A stretch of 64,000 bases of DNA from the NCBI RefSeq assembly GCF_900163645.1, contig NZ_FUKM01000017.1, forward strand, positions 1 to 64,000, in the 5' to 3' direction. This document shows positions 7,893 to 16,350 of this stretch, one piece after another. The position numbers and the translations under genes were made by a program. The stretch's first letter is position 1; each line of letters opens with the position of its first letter. This DNA is from Halomonas citrativorans (lineage in GTDB: Bacteria; Pseudomonadota; Gammaproteobacteria; Pseudomonadales; Halomonadaceae). The notes under the pieces are model-generated. The model was given only the letters and a program-made list of their open reading frames with translations, did not search any database and was not told where the DNA came from.

Positions 7893-9272
7893 TTACTCGT
7901 ATTGCTGGCGATATTTACGCACGACAACCAGTGCGATGACGTTTAGGCCTAAGGTGATCACAAACAGGGTAAGACCAAGGGCAAACGCAACCAGTGACTG
8001 GGGGCTTGCAAAATCCATATCCCCGGTCAGTTGGTTAACAATCGTTACGGTAATAGTCGATACCGCCTCGAAAGGGTTGGCATGCAGTACAGGATTATTA
8101 CCAGCGGCCAATACCACAATCATGGTTTCCCCAATCGCACGGCTAGCTGCCAGCAAGAAAGCACCCACGATGCCGGGAAGTGCGGCGGGCAATACTACCT
8201 GCCGAATCGTTTCTGACTTGGTGGCACCCAAACCCAGCGCGCCATCCCGCAGCGACTTAGGCACTTGGGTAATAATGTCGTCAGACAGCGAGGAGACAAA
8301 AGGAATGATCATGATCCCCATGACCAGGCCCGCTGTTATCGCGCTGGTTGTGCGAATATTAATGCCAATCAGATCACCAAAAGCGGAGAGAAAGGGGCCC
8401 ACAACCATCAGCGCGAAAAAGCCATAAACAATGGTCGGGATACCCGCCAAAATTTCAATCACCGGCTTGGCCACATTGCGCAACCAAGGCGGCGCGTACT
8501 CTGCCATGTAGATTGCGGTCATTAACCCAACAGGAATCGCTACCAACAGTGCAATGCCACTGACCATTATGGTGCCCCAGAGGAGGGGCAATAAACCAAA
8601 CTCCCCTTGGTCAGAGGTACCAGAGGTGCTAAACCGAGGGTTCCAGGTAGTGCCAAAAAAGAAGTCGGCGGGACTAATAAAACTAAAGAACCTCATTGCC
8701 TCGCCCAGCATGGAGAGCACAATGCCAATCGTTGTAAATATAGCGACAGCCGAGCTTGCGGCTAGCGCAAACATAATAACCCGTTCAACCTGATTACGGG
8801 CGCGCCACTGGGGCGTGATACGCCGCCGTGCAATGACCAGGCCCGCCACAGATAGCACGGCGACTAACGCCACCAGGCTAAAATTTTCAAACGTTTGAAG
8901 CCTTGCCATATGTGCCGCAGCGGCCCACTCTTCAGGACTACCACCACCCGCTACGCCACGTTCGTTTGCCAAGGCAGTTACGCGACCCAGAAACGTTTGC
9001 ATTTCACGGTCGCTCATACTGGCAACCATGTCAGCAGGCAACTGCTGAACAACCAGCATGTCAATTAACTGAGGGGCTAAAAATGACCATAATAAAAATA
9101 TAGCGAGTGCAGGCAAGCCGCACCAAAGCGCCACAAGCGTACCGTAATAGCCCGGCCGCGAATGCATTCGTACATCTTGAGTTGCCGCAACCGCACGGCT
9201 GCGCGTCAAGCCTAAGTGGTATGCCAAGGCCATCAACACCAGCAGCGTGGCTATCAAGGCAAAGTTGCTCAT
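7893..9272 (-). CDS. pstC: phosphate ABC transporter permease PstC
   Basis: A 459-aa inner-membrane permease partner of PstA. Hydrophobic segments at the N-terminus are followed by a soluble insert and then the transport core with the coupling motif LGATKSETIRQVVLPAALPGI. Like PstA it is longer than the E. coli protein (about 319 aa) through an N-terminal insert. The ATG has GGAAAG upstream. It follows pstS with a 107-bp gap that holds a strong stem-loop. Confidence 0.95.
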   Translation of the reverse strand: MSNFALIATLLVLMALAYHLGLTRSRAVAATQDVRMHSRPGYYGTLVALWCGLPALAIFLLWSFLAPQLIDMLVVQQLPADMVASMSDREMQTFLGRVTALANERGVAGGGSPEEWAAAAHMARLQTFENFSLVALVAVLSVAGLVIARRRITPQWRARNQVERVIMFALAASSAVAIFTTIGIVLSMLGEAMRFFSFISPADFFFGTTWNPRFSTSGTSDQGEFGLLPLLWGTIMVSGIALLVAIPVGLMTAIYMAEYAPPWLRNVAKPVIEILAGIPTIVYGFFALMVVGPFLSAFGDLIGINIRTTSAITAGLVMGIMIIPFVSSLSDDIITQVPKSLRDGALGLGATKSETIRQVVLPAALPGIVGAFLLAASRAIGETMIVVLAAGNNPVLHANPFEAVSTITVTIVNQLTGDMDFASPQSLVAFALGLTLFVITLGLNVIALVVVRKYRQQYE

Positions 9273-9303
9273 TATCTTTCCGCCTTTGACTTGCTACGTT
9301 TAA

Positions 9304-9333
9304 GCGCCAGCATCAACTGCATGATGCTGGCGC
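9304..9333 (-). other. pstS-pstC intercistronic stem-loop
   Basis: A perfect 12-bp stem (GCGCCAGCATCA/TGATGCTGGCGC) with a six-base loop lies between pstS and pstC. There is no T run on the minus strand after it, so it is more likely to protect the pstS mRNA 3' end, or to attenuate weakly, than to terminate fully. That would give more PstS than permease. The role is inferred. Confidence 0.65.
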
Positions 9334-9379
9334 AAAAACAAACTTAATAAGGTACACCGAATCTGAAGCAGTGCCGCAC

Positions 9380-10390
9380 TTAGTCGACGCTTACGACCGT
9401 GCGTGATTCGAACTGCTCAAGCGCTTGGCTACGCTCGTTTTCATCCATTGGGATCAAACCAGCGTCTTCCAGCGGGCTGCCATAGCCAGAGGTCATTTCG
9501 TTCAGGAAGAACTCAGTGTATTCCGCCAGACCAGGAATCACGTCAATGTGCTCGCCTTTCACGTAGAAGAACAGCGGACGAGAAACCGGGTACTCACCAG
9601 AGCCAATCGTTTCCAGGCTAGGTGTTACACCATCAACGGTCGCCACTTGCAAGCGGTCACGGTTTTGATCATAGAAGCTAAGACCGAAGACACCTACTGC
9701 ATCTTCCTGAGCATCCAGGCGCGCCAGGGTTTCGGTGTAATCGCCGGCAATTTCAACGATACGGCCATCGCCACGCAGGTTGTTACAAGCGTCGCCTTCT
9801 ACTTCAGCGACAGTGTCACAGCCCGGGTGAACGACTTTTTCTTCAAAGACTTCACGCGTACCGTGGTTGGAAGCTGGGATAACCAGCACGATTTCCTGGT
9901 CAGGCAGGTTGCTGTCGATTTCAGACCAGCGGGTGTAGGGGTTATCAACCAGCTCGCCGTTTTGCGGCAGTTGAGCAGCAGCCGCTTTGAAAACGTGCTC
10001 AGGTGTTAGTGCAAACTCGCCACGATCAAGACGCGAGGCAAATACGATGCCGTCGTAGCCGAATTGAATTTCAAGAATTTCGTTAACACCGTTTTCGGCA
10101 CAGCTTTCCACTTCACCGCTACGAATTGAGCGAGAAGCGTTAGCGATATCGATGGTGTTTTCACCAACGCCCTGGCAGAACTGACGAAGGCCGCCACTTG
10201 AACCACCAGAACCAACCACCGGCGTATTAAACTGAGAATACGTATTACCAAACTCTTCAGCCACGATACCTGCAAACGGCAGTACAGTAGAAGAGCCCGC
10301 AATTTGGATTGTGTCGCGAGCCATGGCAGCGCTTGAAACACCTACCGCTAGACCGGCTACTACTGCAACACTTAGCGTATGCTTTTTCAC
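9380..10390 (-). CDS. pstS: phosphate ABC transporter substrate-binding protein PstS
   Basis: A 336-aa periplasmic phosphate-binding protein. After a Sec signal peptide (KKHTLSVAVVAGLAVG, cleavage after AAMA) the mature part begins RDTIQIAGSSTVLPF, the phosphate-binding loop of PstS. GSGGSSGG is the second phosphate-contact segment. The start is GTG at 10390 with AGAGGGG upstream; a longer frame to 10480 runs into the promoter region and is rejected. Two cysteine pairs probably form disulfides in the periplasm. It is first in the pstSCAB operon and preceded by a Pho box. Confidence 0.95.
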   Translation of the reverse strand: MKKHTLSVAVVAGLAVGVSSAAMARDTIQIAGSSTVLPFAGIVAEEFGNTYSQFNTPVVGSGGSSGGLRQFCQGVGENTIDIANASRSIRSGEVESCAENGVNEILEIQFGYDGIVFASRLDRGEFALTPEHVFKAAAAQLPQNGELVDNPYTRWSEIDSNLPDQEIVLVIPASNHGTREVFEEKVVHPGCDTVAEVEGDACNNLRGDGRIVEIAGDYTETLARLDAQEDAVGVFGLSFYDQNRDRLQVATVDGVTPSLETIGSGEYPVSRPLFFYVKGEHIDVIPGLAEYTEFFLNEMTSGYGSPLEDAGLIPMDENERSQALEQFESRTVVSVD

Positions 10391-10485
10391 GTCGTGTTCC
10401 CCTCTGGTTTGATATCCGGCCAGCTGATGCTTACCGGAAAAGTTGGCCTTCTGGCCTTTCACAAAGGAGAGTTTGCACACGTATC

Positions 10486-10503
10486 ATTGCAGAAATATGA
10501 CAA
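10486..10503 (-). promoter_or_regulatory. Pho box upstream of pstS
   Basis: The minus strand reads TTGTCATATTTCTGCAAT, 13 of 18 matches to the PhoB consensus (two direct CTGTCAT-like repeats). The first half is strong and the second is degenerate. It lies about 95 bp before the pstS start. Control by PhoB under phosphate starvation is inferred. Confidence 0.65.
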
Positions 10504-10578
10504 TCTCTAAATCGTTAAATAAGCAAAACGTCGTATAGCAAATGAGAACTCTACGACAGGATAAAACGACTAGCGACT

Positions 10579-11757
10579 CTATTCTGAGTTGGCGGTTAGC
10601 ATCCGCACTCCAATATTTCCAAGCAATGACGCCCCCAGCATGGTCAATACCATGGGCCATAGGTGGGCAACTTCAAACGCTCCTACCAGCACCCCGGCGA
10701 GCGCGCCACAGCTAAACTGGATGCCGCCCAACAACGCCGTAGCGGTCGCACTGATATGCCCAAAGTGGTCCAGTAGTGACGAGATGGCATTCGGAGTGAT
10801 CAGGCCAATCATGCCAGTGAATACCATTACCAGAGGTACAACGGTATATAGCGTGACTATATCCAGCGCCGTAACGATCACCAAGCCCAAACCCGCGATC
10901 ATCTGAATCGTTAGCCCCAAGCGCAGGTTTTGTTGGGGTGTGCGTTGACGCAGCATATAAATATTAACGCGATTGGAGAGCGCAATAACAACGACGTTGA
11001 CCCCGAAAATCAACGGATACATCCCCGGAGAGAGGCCAAAATAATCGAGATAGACAAAAGGCGATGCTGTTACAAAGGCGAAAAGACCGGCAAAAGAGGC
11101 AGCCACTGCACATATATAACCCATGCCTTCTTTATGTTGCAGCACGCTTACATAGTTGCCGAGTACCTGACGAGGCGACGCTGTGGGCAACGTCATATCA
11201 CGGGTTTCGGGTAACCGCGTCCCCAGCAACCAAAGCAAAAAACCGGCATATACCGCAAGAAAAACAAAAATCAGCCACCAGCCTGCAACATGCAGCAGCA
11301 TACTCCCCACCGCCGGTGCCACTAGGGGAGCCAACATCATGATCATGGCCATAGTCGACATCACTTTGGCAGCCTCTCGGCCGCTAAAGCAGTCGCGTAC
11401 AATGGCGGCAGAGTTAACCACGCAGGCTCCGCCACCCAGTGCCTGGATAAATCGCCAAATCAAGAGCGAGTTGAGGCTATCAGCCGTTGTAATCATCAGG
11501 CTTGCCAGCATAAATACGACCAAGCCGCCCATTAGCACCGGCTTGCGCCCTATCCGGTCAGAAAGCGGTCCAAAGACAAGTTGCCCAATGGCAAAACCAA
11601 ACAGGAACACACTAATCGAAAGCTCCGCGTGATGAATGCTGGCATTAATGGATTCCGCTAACACACCAATCGCAGGCAAATAGGCGTCAATCGCAAAAGG
11701 GGCAAGCGCTGTGTTGGCAGCAACCAACAAAGCAACCCGTCGTGGGCTAAGTTCCAT
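10579..11757 (-). CDS. Bcr/CflA-type MFS drug efflux transporter
   Basis: A 392-aa inner-membrane transporter with about 12 predicted helices. The N-terminal segment with FAIDAYLPA and the loop GPLSDRIGRKPV (MFS motif A) are typical of the Bcr/CflA group of proton-driven exporters, which includes bicyclomycin, chloramphenicol and sulfonamide pumps. The ATG at 11757 has AGGGAG a few bases upstream; the longer frame starts upstream of that site. The substrate is unknown. It is divergent from the chemoreceptor gene and is not obviously part of the pst operon downstream, which has its own promoter. Confidence 0.88.
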   Translation of the reverse strand: MELSPRRVALLVAANTALAPFAIDAYLPAIGVLAESINASIHHAELSISVFLFGFAIGQLVFGPLSDRIGRKPVLMGGLVVFMLASLMITTADSLNSLLIWRFIQALGGGACVVNSAAIVRDCFSGREAAKVMSTMAMIMMLAPLVAPAVGSMLLHVAGWWLIFVFLAVYAGFLLWLLGTRLPETRDMTLPTASPRQVLGNYVSVLQHKEGMGYICAVAASFAGLFAFVTASPFVYLDYFGLSPGMYPLIFGVNVVVIALSNRVNIYMLRQRTPQQNLRLGLTIQMIAGLGLVIVTALDIVTLYTVVPLVMVFTGMIGLITPNAISSLLDHFGHISATATALLGGIQFSCGALAGVLVGAFEVAHLWPMVLTMLGASLLGNIGVRMLTANSE

Positions 11758-11923
11758 AGGACTCCCTGAATTAGTTAGCCACAATCAAGCACGGCAGCAA
11801 TCGATAGGCCGCTAATAGTAACGCGGTGATGAAAATTAAGCACTGCAGCCCCGAAAAACTGAAACATAAACTGCTTAGCCTAGGATTCATAAGCCTTTTC
11901 CAAGACCAACTGATGGGAACACT

Positions 11924-13588
11924 ATGAATTTTAGAGCGCTGAAAAATATCCCACTACGCTGGCTAAGCCTATCCGCCCTACTGCTTGTGGCACTGTGTGT
12001 ACTCATGTTTGCCCTACTGACATGGAAAATGATGCAGCAGAGCCAAAACGATTTAGCGCTTCTTGAGCAGGTTAATGTTCAACAGTCGTCATCGCTAAAT
12101 CGGCTTCATATAGCGGGCCTTGAGGGTTTGCACCGTTTGGACAGAGCGCTTGAACGCCAATTGCGCCCTTCACTGGGAGACCCGACAGAGGCGCTTCAAG
12201 CGGTCGAAAATGAGCTCTCTGAAATGGCAGTAGCGCTGGCAACGTTTTTGGAAGCAACCGCTGAAACATCGCACCCTACACTTCGAGACGCTATTGAGCA
12301 GCAGGCAACAGCGCTTATTGGCACGATGAACGAACAGTTAAATGCCGTTCAGACAGGTGACCGCGGCGGCTACCGGCAATTGACGCTTGATGCGTTAGCA
12401 CATAGCCAAGCCCTAACCGAAGAGGCACGCAGCTTTTATCAACTGGCTGACCGTCAGGGTACAGAGCTAATGACTAACGCTCAACGCCGTGGTCAGTTGA
12501 TTGGTCAATTGCTGTCAGGTGGCATTGTTATTGCCTTGGCACTGCTAGGTTTAATGGCCTGGATTGGACAGCGTCATGTTCTATTACCCATTAACCGCTT
12601 GGTCGCACACTTTCGTACAATGGCAGAGGGCGATTTAAGCGTTAAGGTCCCGGCTCAAGGCAATAATGAAATAGGCCAGCTCTACCAAGAGTTGGATAAT
12701 ATGCAGCGTGCACTCATTGAAACCGTTTCAGAGCTTCATGGTAATAGCCGCCATATTTTCGATAGCGCTCAACGCCTAGCGCTAGGCAATGAAGACCTTG
12801 CTATCCGAACGCGCCAGCAAAACGCGTCCCACGAAACGACCGCGGCTAACCTGGATGAGCTGACAGAAAACGTTGCCACCACCGCTGGTTTTGCAGCCGA
12901 TGCGACCCAACTAACGTCTACGGCGGCGGCACAAACCCAAGACGGTAGCCAGATAATGACCAATTTCCTGACCACCATGGAGGAGATTCACGCACGCTCG
13001 AAAGAAGTCGATGAGATTGTTAACGTTATCGATTCCATCGCTTTTCAAACCAATATTCTTGCGTTGAACGCCTCTGTAGAGGCCGCTCGCGCAGGCGAAC
13101 AAGGCCGAGGCTTTGCCGTAGTGGCGGGCGAAGTACGCCAACTAGCCTCACGAAGCGCTGAGGCTGCACGCCAAATCCAAACCTTACTTGCCGCATCAGG
13201 CAACAGTATTGAGCGTGGCCATACCTTATCCAACAAGGCCAGCCAAGGCATGAACGCCATTGCTGAAACGACCGAACAAGCCAATAGCATCATGCTTCAG
13301 ATCGCTGATGCTGCTAATGAGCAGCACCGCCACATTGAACATCTGAATTCAACTCTGCACGAACAGACCCAGGTTAATCGGGCCAATACCAAGCAGGTTG
13401 AAGCCACCGCTCAGGATGCAATGTCGCTTGAAGCCGCGGCAGAAAGGATGCGTGAACAAGCCGCGCGCTTTAAAGTCGGAGAGATATCCAGCGATGATTT
13501 TATTTGGCAGGCCTCTCCGCCAGCACCCAACTTATCCAATACACCCACATCGGATAATATTCAGCGAGCGCCTGCCTTGCTACAGTAA
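11924..13588 (+). CDS. methyl-accepting chemotaxis protein
   Basis: A 554-aa transmembrane chemoreceptor. TM1 is at about 14-34, a periplasmic helical sensor of about 160 residues follows (no Cache or PAS fold is evident), TM2 is at about 194-215, then a HAMP domain (to about 268) and the cytoplasmic signalling hairpin. The hairpin tip carries the near-invariant stretch with ALNASVEAARAGEQGRGFAVVA that contacts CheW and CheA. There is no C-terminal CheR-docking pentapeptide. No che genes are nearby, so it is an orphan receptor. The ligand is unknown. The ribosome-binding site GGGAA precedes the ATG. Confidence 0.93.
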   Translation: MNFRALKNIPLRWLSLSALLLVALCVLMFALLTWKMMQQSQNDLALLEQVNVQQSSSLNRLHIAGLEGLHRLDRALERQLRPSLGDPTEALQAVENELSEMAVALATFLEATAETSHPTLRDAIEQQATALIGTMNEQLNAVQTGDRGGYRQLTLDALAHSQALTEEARSFYQLADRQGTELMTNAQRRGQLIGQLLSGGIVIALALLGLMAWIGQRHVLLPINRLVAHFRTMAEGDLSVKVPAQGNNEIGQLYQELDNMQRALIETVSELHGNSRHIFDSAQRLALGNEDLAIRTRQQNASHETTAANLDELTENVATTAGFAADATQLTSTAAAQTQDGSQIMTNFLTTMEEIHARSKEVDEIVNVIDSIAFQTNILALNASVEAARAGEQGRGFAVVAGEVRQLASRSAEAARQIQTLLAASGNSIERGHTLSNKASQGMNAIAETTEQANSIMLQIADAANEQHRHIEHLNSTLHEQTQVNRANTKQVEATAQDAMSLEAAAERMREQAARFKVGEISSDDFIWQASPPAPNLSNTPTSDNIQRAPALLQ

Positions 13589-13614
13589 AGGACTAACGAC
13601 GCAAGGAGTAATGA

Positions 13615-14553
13615 ATGGCCACTAGCCTGCTAACACAGCTTAAAGAAATGACCTCGGTAGTCGCCGACACCGGCGACCTTGAAGCCATCCGACGTTTTGC
13701 GCCACAAGATGCAACGACGAACCCTTCACTCATCCTGCAGGCCGCTCAGCAAGAGCAGCGCCGCGCCCACTTGGCCGCTATTGCCAAGGAAAGCAAGGAT
13801 ATTGATGATGCGGTTGACCGCGTGGCTGTCGAGATTGGCAGTGAGATTAGTGAACTGGTGCCCGGCTACGTATCCACCGAAGTAAGCGCTCGGCTTTCAT
13901 TTGACCGTGATGCCACTATTGCGCGCGCGCACTCATTGATCGAGCGGTATGCCCAAAAGGGCGTGGGTCCTGAACGCATATTAATCAAGATGGCCTCCAC
14001 TTGGGAGGGTATTCAGGCAGCGCAGCAGCTTGAGCGTGAAGGCATCCGTACCAACCTCACGCTGCTGTTTGGTTTTGCTCAGGCTCAAGCATGTGCCGAT
14101 GCAGGCGTCACTTTGATTTCGCCGTTTGTCGGGCGCATCCTCGATTGGCATAAATCTCGTCAGCCTGAAGCCGATTTTAACGGTAACAATGACCCAGGCG
14201 TACAGTCTGTCAAACAGATTTACAGCTACTATAAGGGCCATAACTACGCCACCATTGTAATGGGCGCAAGCTTTCGTAATATCGGCGAGATTGTATCTTT
14301 GGCAGGCTGTGACCGTCTGACCATTTCGCCCAAATTGCTTACCGAGTTGGATGAACAGCAGGGTGAACTAACTCGCCAGCTAACGCCGATGGGCGCGAGT
14401 AGCTCAGCGGACGAGCCATTAACTCAAAGCGATTTCCGTTGGGCCATGAATGAAGATGAAATGGCATCTGATAAACTAGCGGAAGGTATTCGCAAGTTTA
14501 TGGCCGACCAGCGTGAGCTGGAAACATTACTCGGCACACTGCGAAAGTCATAA
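13615..14553 (+). CDS. tal: transaldolase
   Basis: A 312-aa TalB-type transaldolase of the non-oxidative pentose phosphate pathway, moving a dihydroxyacetone unit from sedoheptulose 7-phosphate to glyceraldehyde 3-phosphate. The motif DATTNPSL is at 32-39 and the Schiff-base lysine is Lys125 ([13 protein letters not shown]). The ATG follows AAGGAG. It starts 26 bp after the chemoreceptor gene on the same strand and may be co-transcribed with it. A strong terminator follows. Confidence 0.96.
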   Translation: MATSLLTQLKEMTSVVADTGDLEAIRRFAPQDATTNPSLILQAAQQEQRRAHLAAIAKESKDIDDAVDRVAVEIGSEISELVPGYVSTEVSARLSFDRDATIARAHSLIERYAQKGVGPERILIKMASTWEGIQAAQQLEREGIRTNLTLLFGFAQAQACADAGVTLISPFVGRILDWHKSRQPEADFNGNNDPGVQSVKQIYSYYKGHNYATIVMGASFRNIGEIVSLAGCDRLTISPKLLTELDEQQGELTRQLTPMGASSSADEPLTQSDFRWAMNEDEMASDKLAEGIRKFMADQRELETLLGTLRKS

Positions 14554-14579
14554 GTTATTAAATTGCGCCACGCTTAAAC

Positions 14580-14608
14580 GACAACCCCCACAAAAGTGAG
14601 GGGTTGTC
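14580..14608 (+). other. hairpin between tal and its terminator
   Basis: GACAACCCC (14580-14588) pairs with GGGGTTGTC (14600-14608), extended inward by CAC/GTG with one bulged A. It stands just ahead of the true terminator and may aid transcript release or 3'-end stability. Confidence 0.5.
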
Positions 14609-14617
14609 AGTCGTCGG

Positions 14618-14645
14618 AGCCTCCCTTTATCAGGGAGGCTTTTTT
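14618..14645 (+). terminator. rho-independent terminator of tal
   Basis: A perfect 9-bp stem (AGCCTCCCT/AGGGAGGCT, loop TTATC) is followed directly by TTTTT. The last bases overlap the stop codon of the converging STAS gene. Confidence 0.92.
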
Positions 14646-15162
14646 AATGGTGGGCTTCTGTATTCTGCGCTTCCAACATCTCAACCAACGGCTGGAACTG
14701 CTCGCGATTATGCTCATTCATGTGCATTAAAATACGATGCGCTTCCAGAATTCGCTCGCGCAGCCCTTCTTCATCCGCAGGCTCTTCAGGCAGCTCAACA
14801 AGCGCATCACTAAGCACTGGCGGCTGTTGAAGCGGCGCCTCCATCAATGTAAAAAAACGCGCAAAGCCCATAACATCGAGCATTTTACGAACATCAGGAT
14901 TATCCGCAATGATAGTAGGCGGGTGCGCCAAGCGCCCTTTTACAGCCATCGCCACCTTTGCAAGAAAGCCCAATGCCGTTGAATCGACGTTGGTCGCTTC
15001 ACGCAAATCAATCATTACCGCACGTAATCCAGGCGTTTCAGCAAGATGTTGTGCCTGGGTATCCAGCGTGGCACAAAGCGTTAACCGCACATCGCCACAG
15101 AGTTTTAAGACAAAAACACCGGAGTCGAACGCCGCTTTAATACGGCCTTCATCAATCAGCAT
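14644..15162 (-). CDS. STAS-domain protein, anti-sigma factor antagonist type (HsbA/CrsA-like)
   Basis: A 172-aa cytosolic protein. Residues about 1-105 form a STAS domain with the phosphorylatable serine in NVDSTALGF (Ser61). A C-terminal tail of about 65 residues, rich in Glu and His, is predicted helical. In partner-switch systems such a protein is phosphorylated by an anti-sigma kinase and dephosphorylated by a PP2C phosphatase; the gene just upstream encodes exactly such a phosphatase. The ATG at 15162 overlaps the end of that gene by 11 bp, which implies coupled translation. A longer frame starting at TTG (15168) is unlikely. The kinase partner is not in the window. Confidence 0.8.
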   Translation of the reverse strand: MLIDEGRIKAAFDSGVFVLKLCGDVRLTLCATLDTQAQHLAETPGLRAVMIDLREATNVDSTALGFLAKVAMAVKGRLAHPPTIIADNPDVRKMLDVMGFARFFTLMEAPLQQPPVLSDALVELPEEPADEEGLRERILEAHRILMHMNEHNREQFQPLVEMLEAQNTEAHH

Positions 15163-16342
15163 GACCAAATCCGCTCACCATCATGATTGTTAGATCATCG
15201 GGTAAAGCACCGCGTTCCTGGTTCGCCTCATCCGTATCCCCTGCTGCAAGCAGGACACTTGTTTTGGCTAGCCGTTCGCGCAACTGCTCAAGCGTGACAC
15301 TCTCGCTTACTAATTGCTCAAGCTCCTTGATCCGCGTGTCGAGCGTTTTACCCGGCAAGCATTCCAATACACCATCTGAACACAGCCATAATCGAAATTC
15401 GGCCGGCAAAGCACAGCTCAGCGAAGGATACTCTATATCGGGGAAAAGACCTACTGGCATCCCCTCTCCTTCAAGCCGAGAGAGCTTGCCGCCCGCAACC
15501 AAAAAAGGCATAGGCAGCTGCGCACCGAGCGAATAGTGAAGTGTATGAGAGTGATGGTCAATAACGCCTACAAACAACGTTGCATGTTTACCGATATCGG
15601 TCCCCTGCAACTCTCGATTCATAGCGGCCAACCAGTCCGGCGCCAAGCACTCAGGCTTTTGGCCGTCCCACTCATTCAGCCAACGGTTGCATAAATACTT
15701 TAACAGCACGGTCACAAACGCCGAGGATGCGCCGTGCCCAGAAACGTCTGCAAAATAGAACGCACTGTAACGGTCGTTGTAACGCTGATAATCCAGAAAA
15801 TCGCCGGATAGATAAAGCGAGGGCGCAAACCAGTAATCATAGTAAACGCCGTTCATCACCTTGGGGCGAGCAGGCAATAACCGACGCTGAATATGCCCCC
15901 CACTTTGCTGGTCCATGCGCAGCAGCGCCAGATGTGTCTCCAGGCTCTCGTTTAATTCAGCGAGTCTTTCTCTATCATGGTCTCGCTCGATGGCTAACTC
16001 ATTGAGTTCAATAGCCTTACGAATCATTCGCCGCAGCAGTTCAGCATGGCGTAGAGGATGAACGATATAGTCCACCAACCCTACGTCAATCGCCTTGATC
16101 AGGTCCGCATCCTGACGTGAGTCGCTTACCACCAATGTGGGTAAGCGACGCGTCAACTGCGACCACTGCTGCTGAGGCACCGAGTGCGCATGCGCAACAA
16201 TCAAAGCGGTTTCTGCCGGAAGATAGTCGATATTATCTGCAGCATATACGCCCATACCGTCACACGTGATGGCTTCTGCCAGCGCATCGCGCTCCGGACC
16301 GGGCGCGTCAATTACCGCAACCAGCTGCCTGGAATGATCCAT
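15152..16342 (-). CDS. PP2C-type phosphatase with degenerate receiver domain (RsbU/HsbR-like)
   Basis: A 396-aa regulator. Residues about 5-105 fold like a response-regulator receiver, but the usual phospho-acceptor aspartate is replaced (ALIVAHAH) and the switch lysine is lost (HP instead of KP). A helical linker at about 105-150 leads to a PP2C/SpoIIE phosphatase domain with metal-binding aspartates in SGDF (Asp181) and ADVSGHG (Asp199), so the phosphatase looks active. Its likely substrate is the phosphoserine of the STAS protein encoded next. No HATPase kinase domain follows, unlike HsbR or CrsR. The ATG at 16342 has GAGG upstream, 8 bp after the mlaA stop; the TTG at 16354 is less likely. 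Confidence 0.85.
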   Translation of the reverse strand: MDHSRQLVAVIDAPGPERDALAEAITCDGMGVYAADNIDYLPAETALIVAHAHSVPQQQWSQLTRRLPTLVVSDSRQDADLIKAIDVGLVDYIVHPLRHAELLRRMIRKAIELNELAIERDHDRERLAELNESLETHLALLRMDQQSGGHIQRRLLPARPKVMNGVYYDYWFAPSLYLSGDFLDYQRYNDRYSAFYFADVSGHGASSAFVTVLLKYLCNRWLNEWDGQKPECLAPDWLAAMNRELQGTDIGKHATLFVGVIDHHSHTLHYSLGAQLPMPFLVAGGKLSRLEGEGMPVGLFPDIEYPSLSCALPAEFRLWLCSDGVLECLPGKTLDTRIKELEQLVSESVTLEQLRERLAKTSVLLAAGDTDEANQERGALPDDLTIMMVSGFGHAD

Positions 16343-16350
16343 ATCAAGCC

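Noticed and set aside
7474..8427. 317-aa ORF antisense to pstA and pstC
   Set aside because: It is Ser/Thr/Arg-rich low-complexity translation of the reverse strand of two clear permease genes, with no family motif.
9425..10009. 194-aa ORF antisense to pstS
   Set aside because: It lies entirely within pstS, which has signal peptide, motifs and operon context; the opposite frame shows nothing recognisable.
10391..10480. Longer N-terminus for PstS
   Set aside because: It would place 30 residues before the signal peptide and start almost at the Pho box. The GTG at 10390 has a proper ribosome-binding site.
10530..10557. Possible terminator of the MFS gene (GTCGTA/TACGAC)
   Set aside because: Only a 6-bp stem with a 16-base loop and a weak T tail, inside the pstS promoter region. 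Too weak to call.
13981..14241. 86-aa antisense ORF within the transaldolase gene
   Set aside because: A shadow of a well-supported gene; no independent signals.
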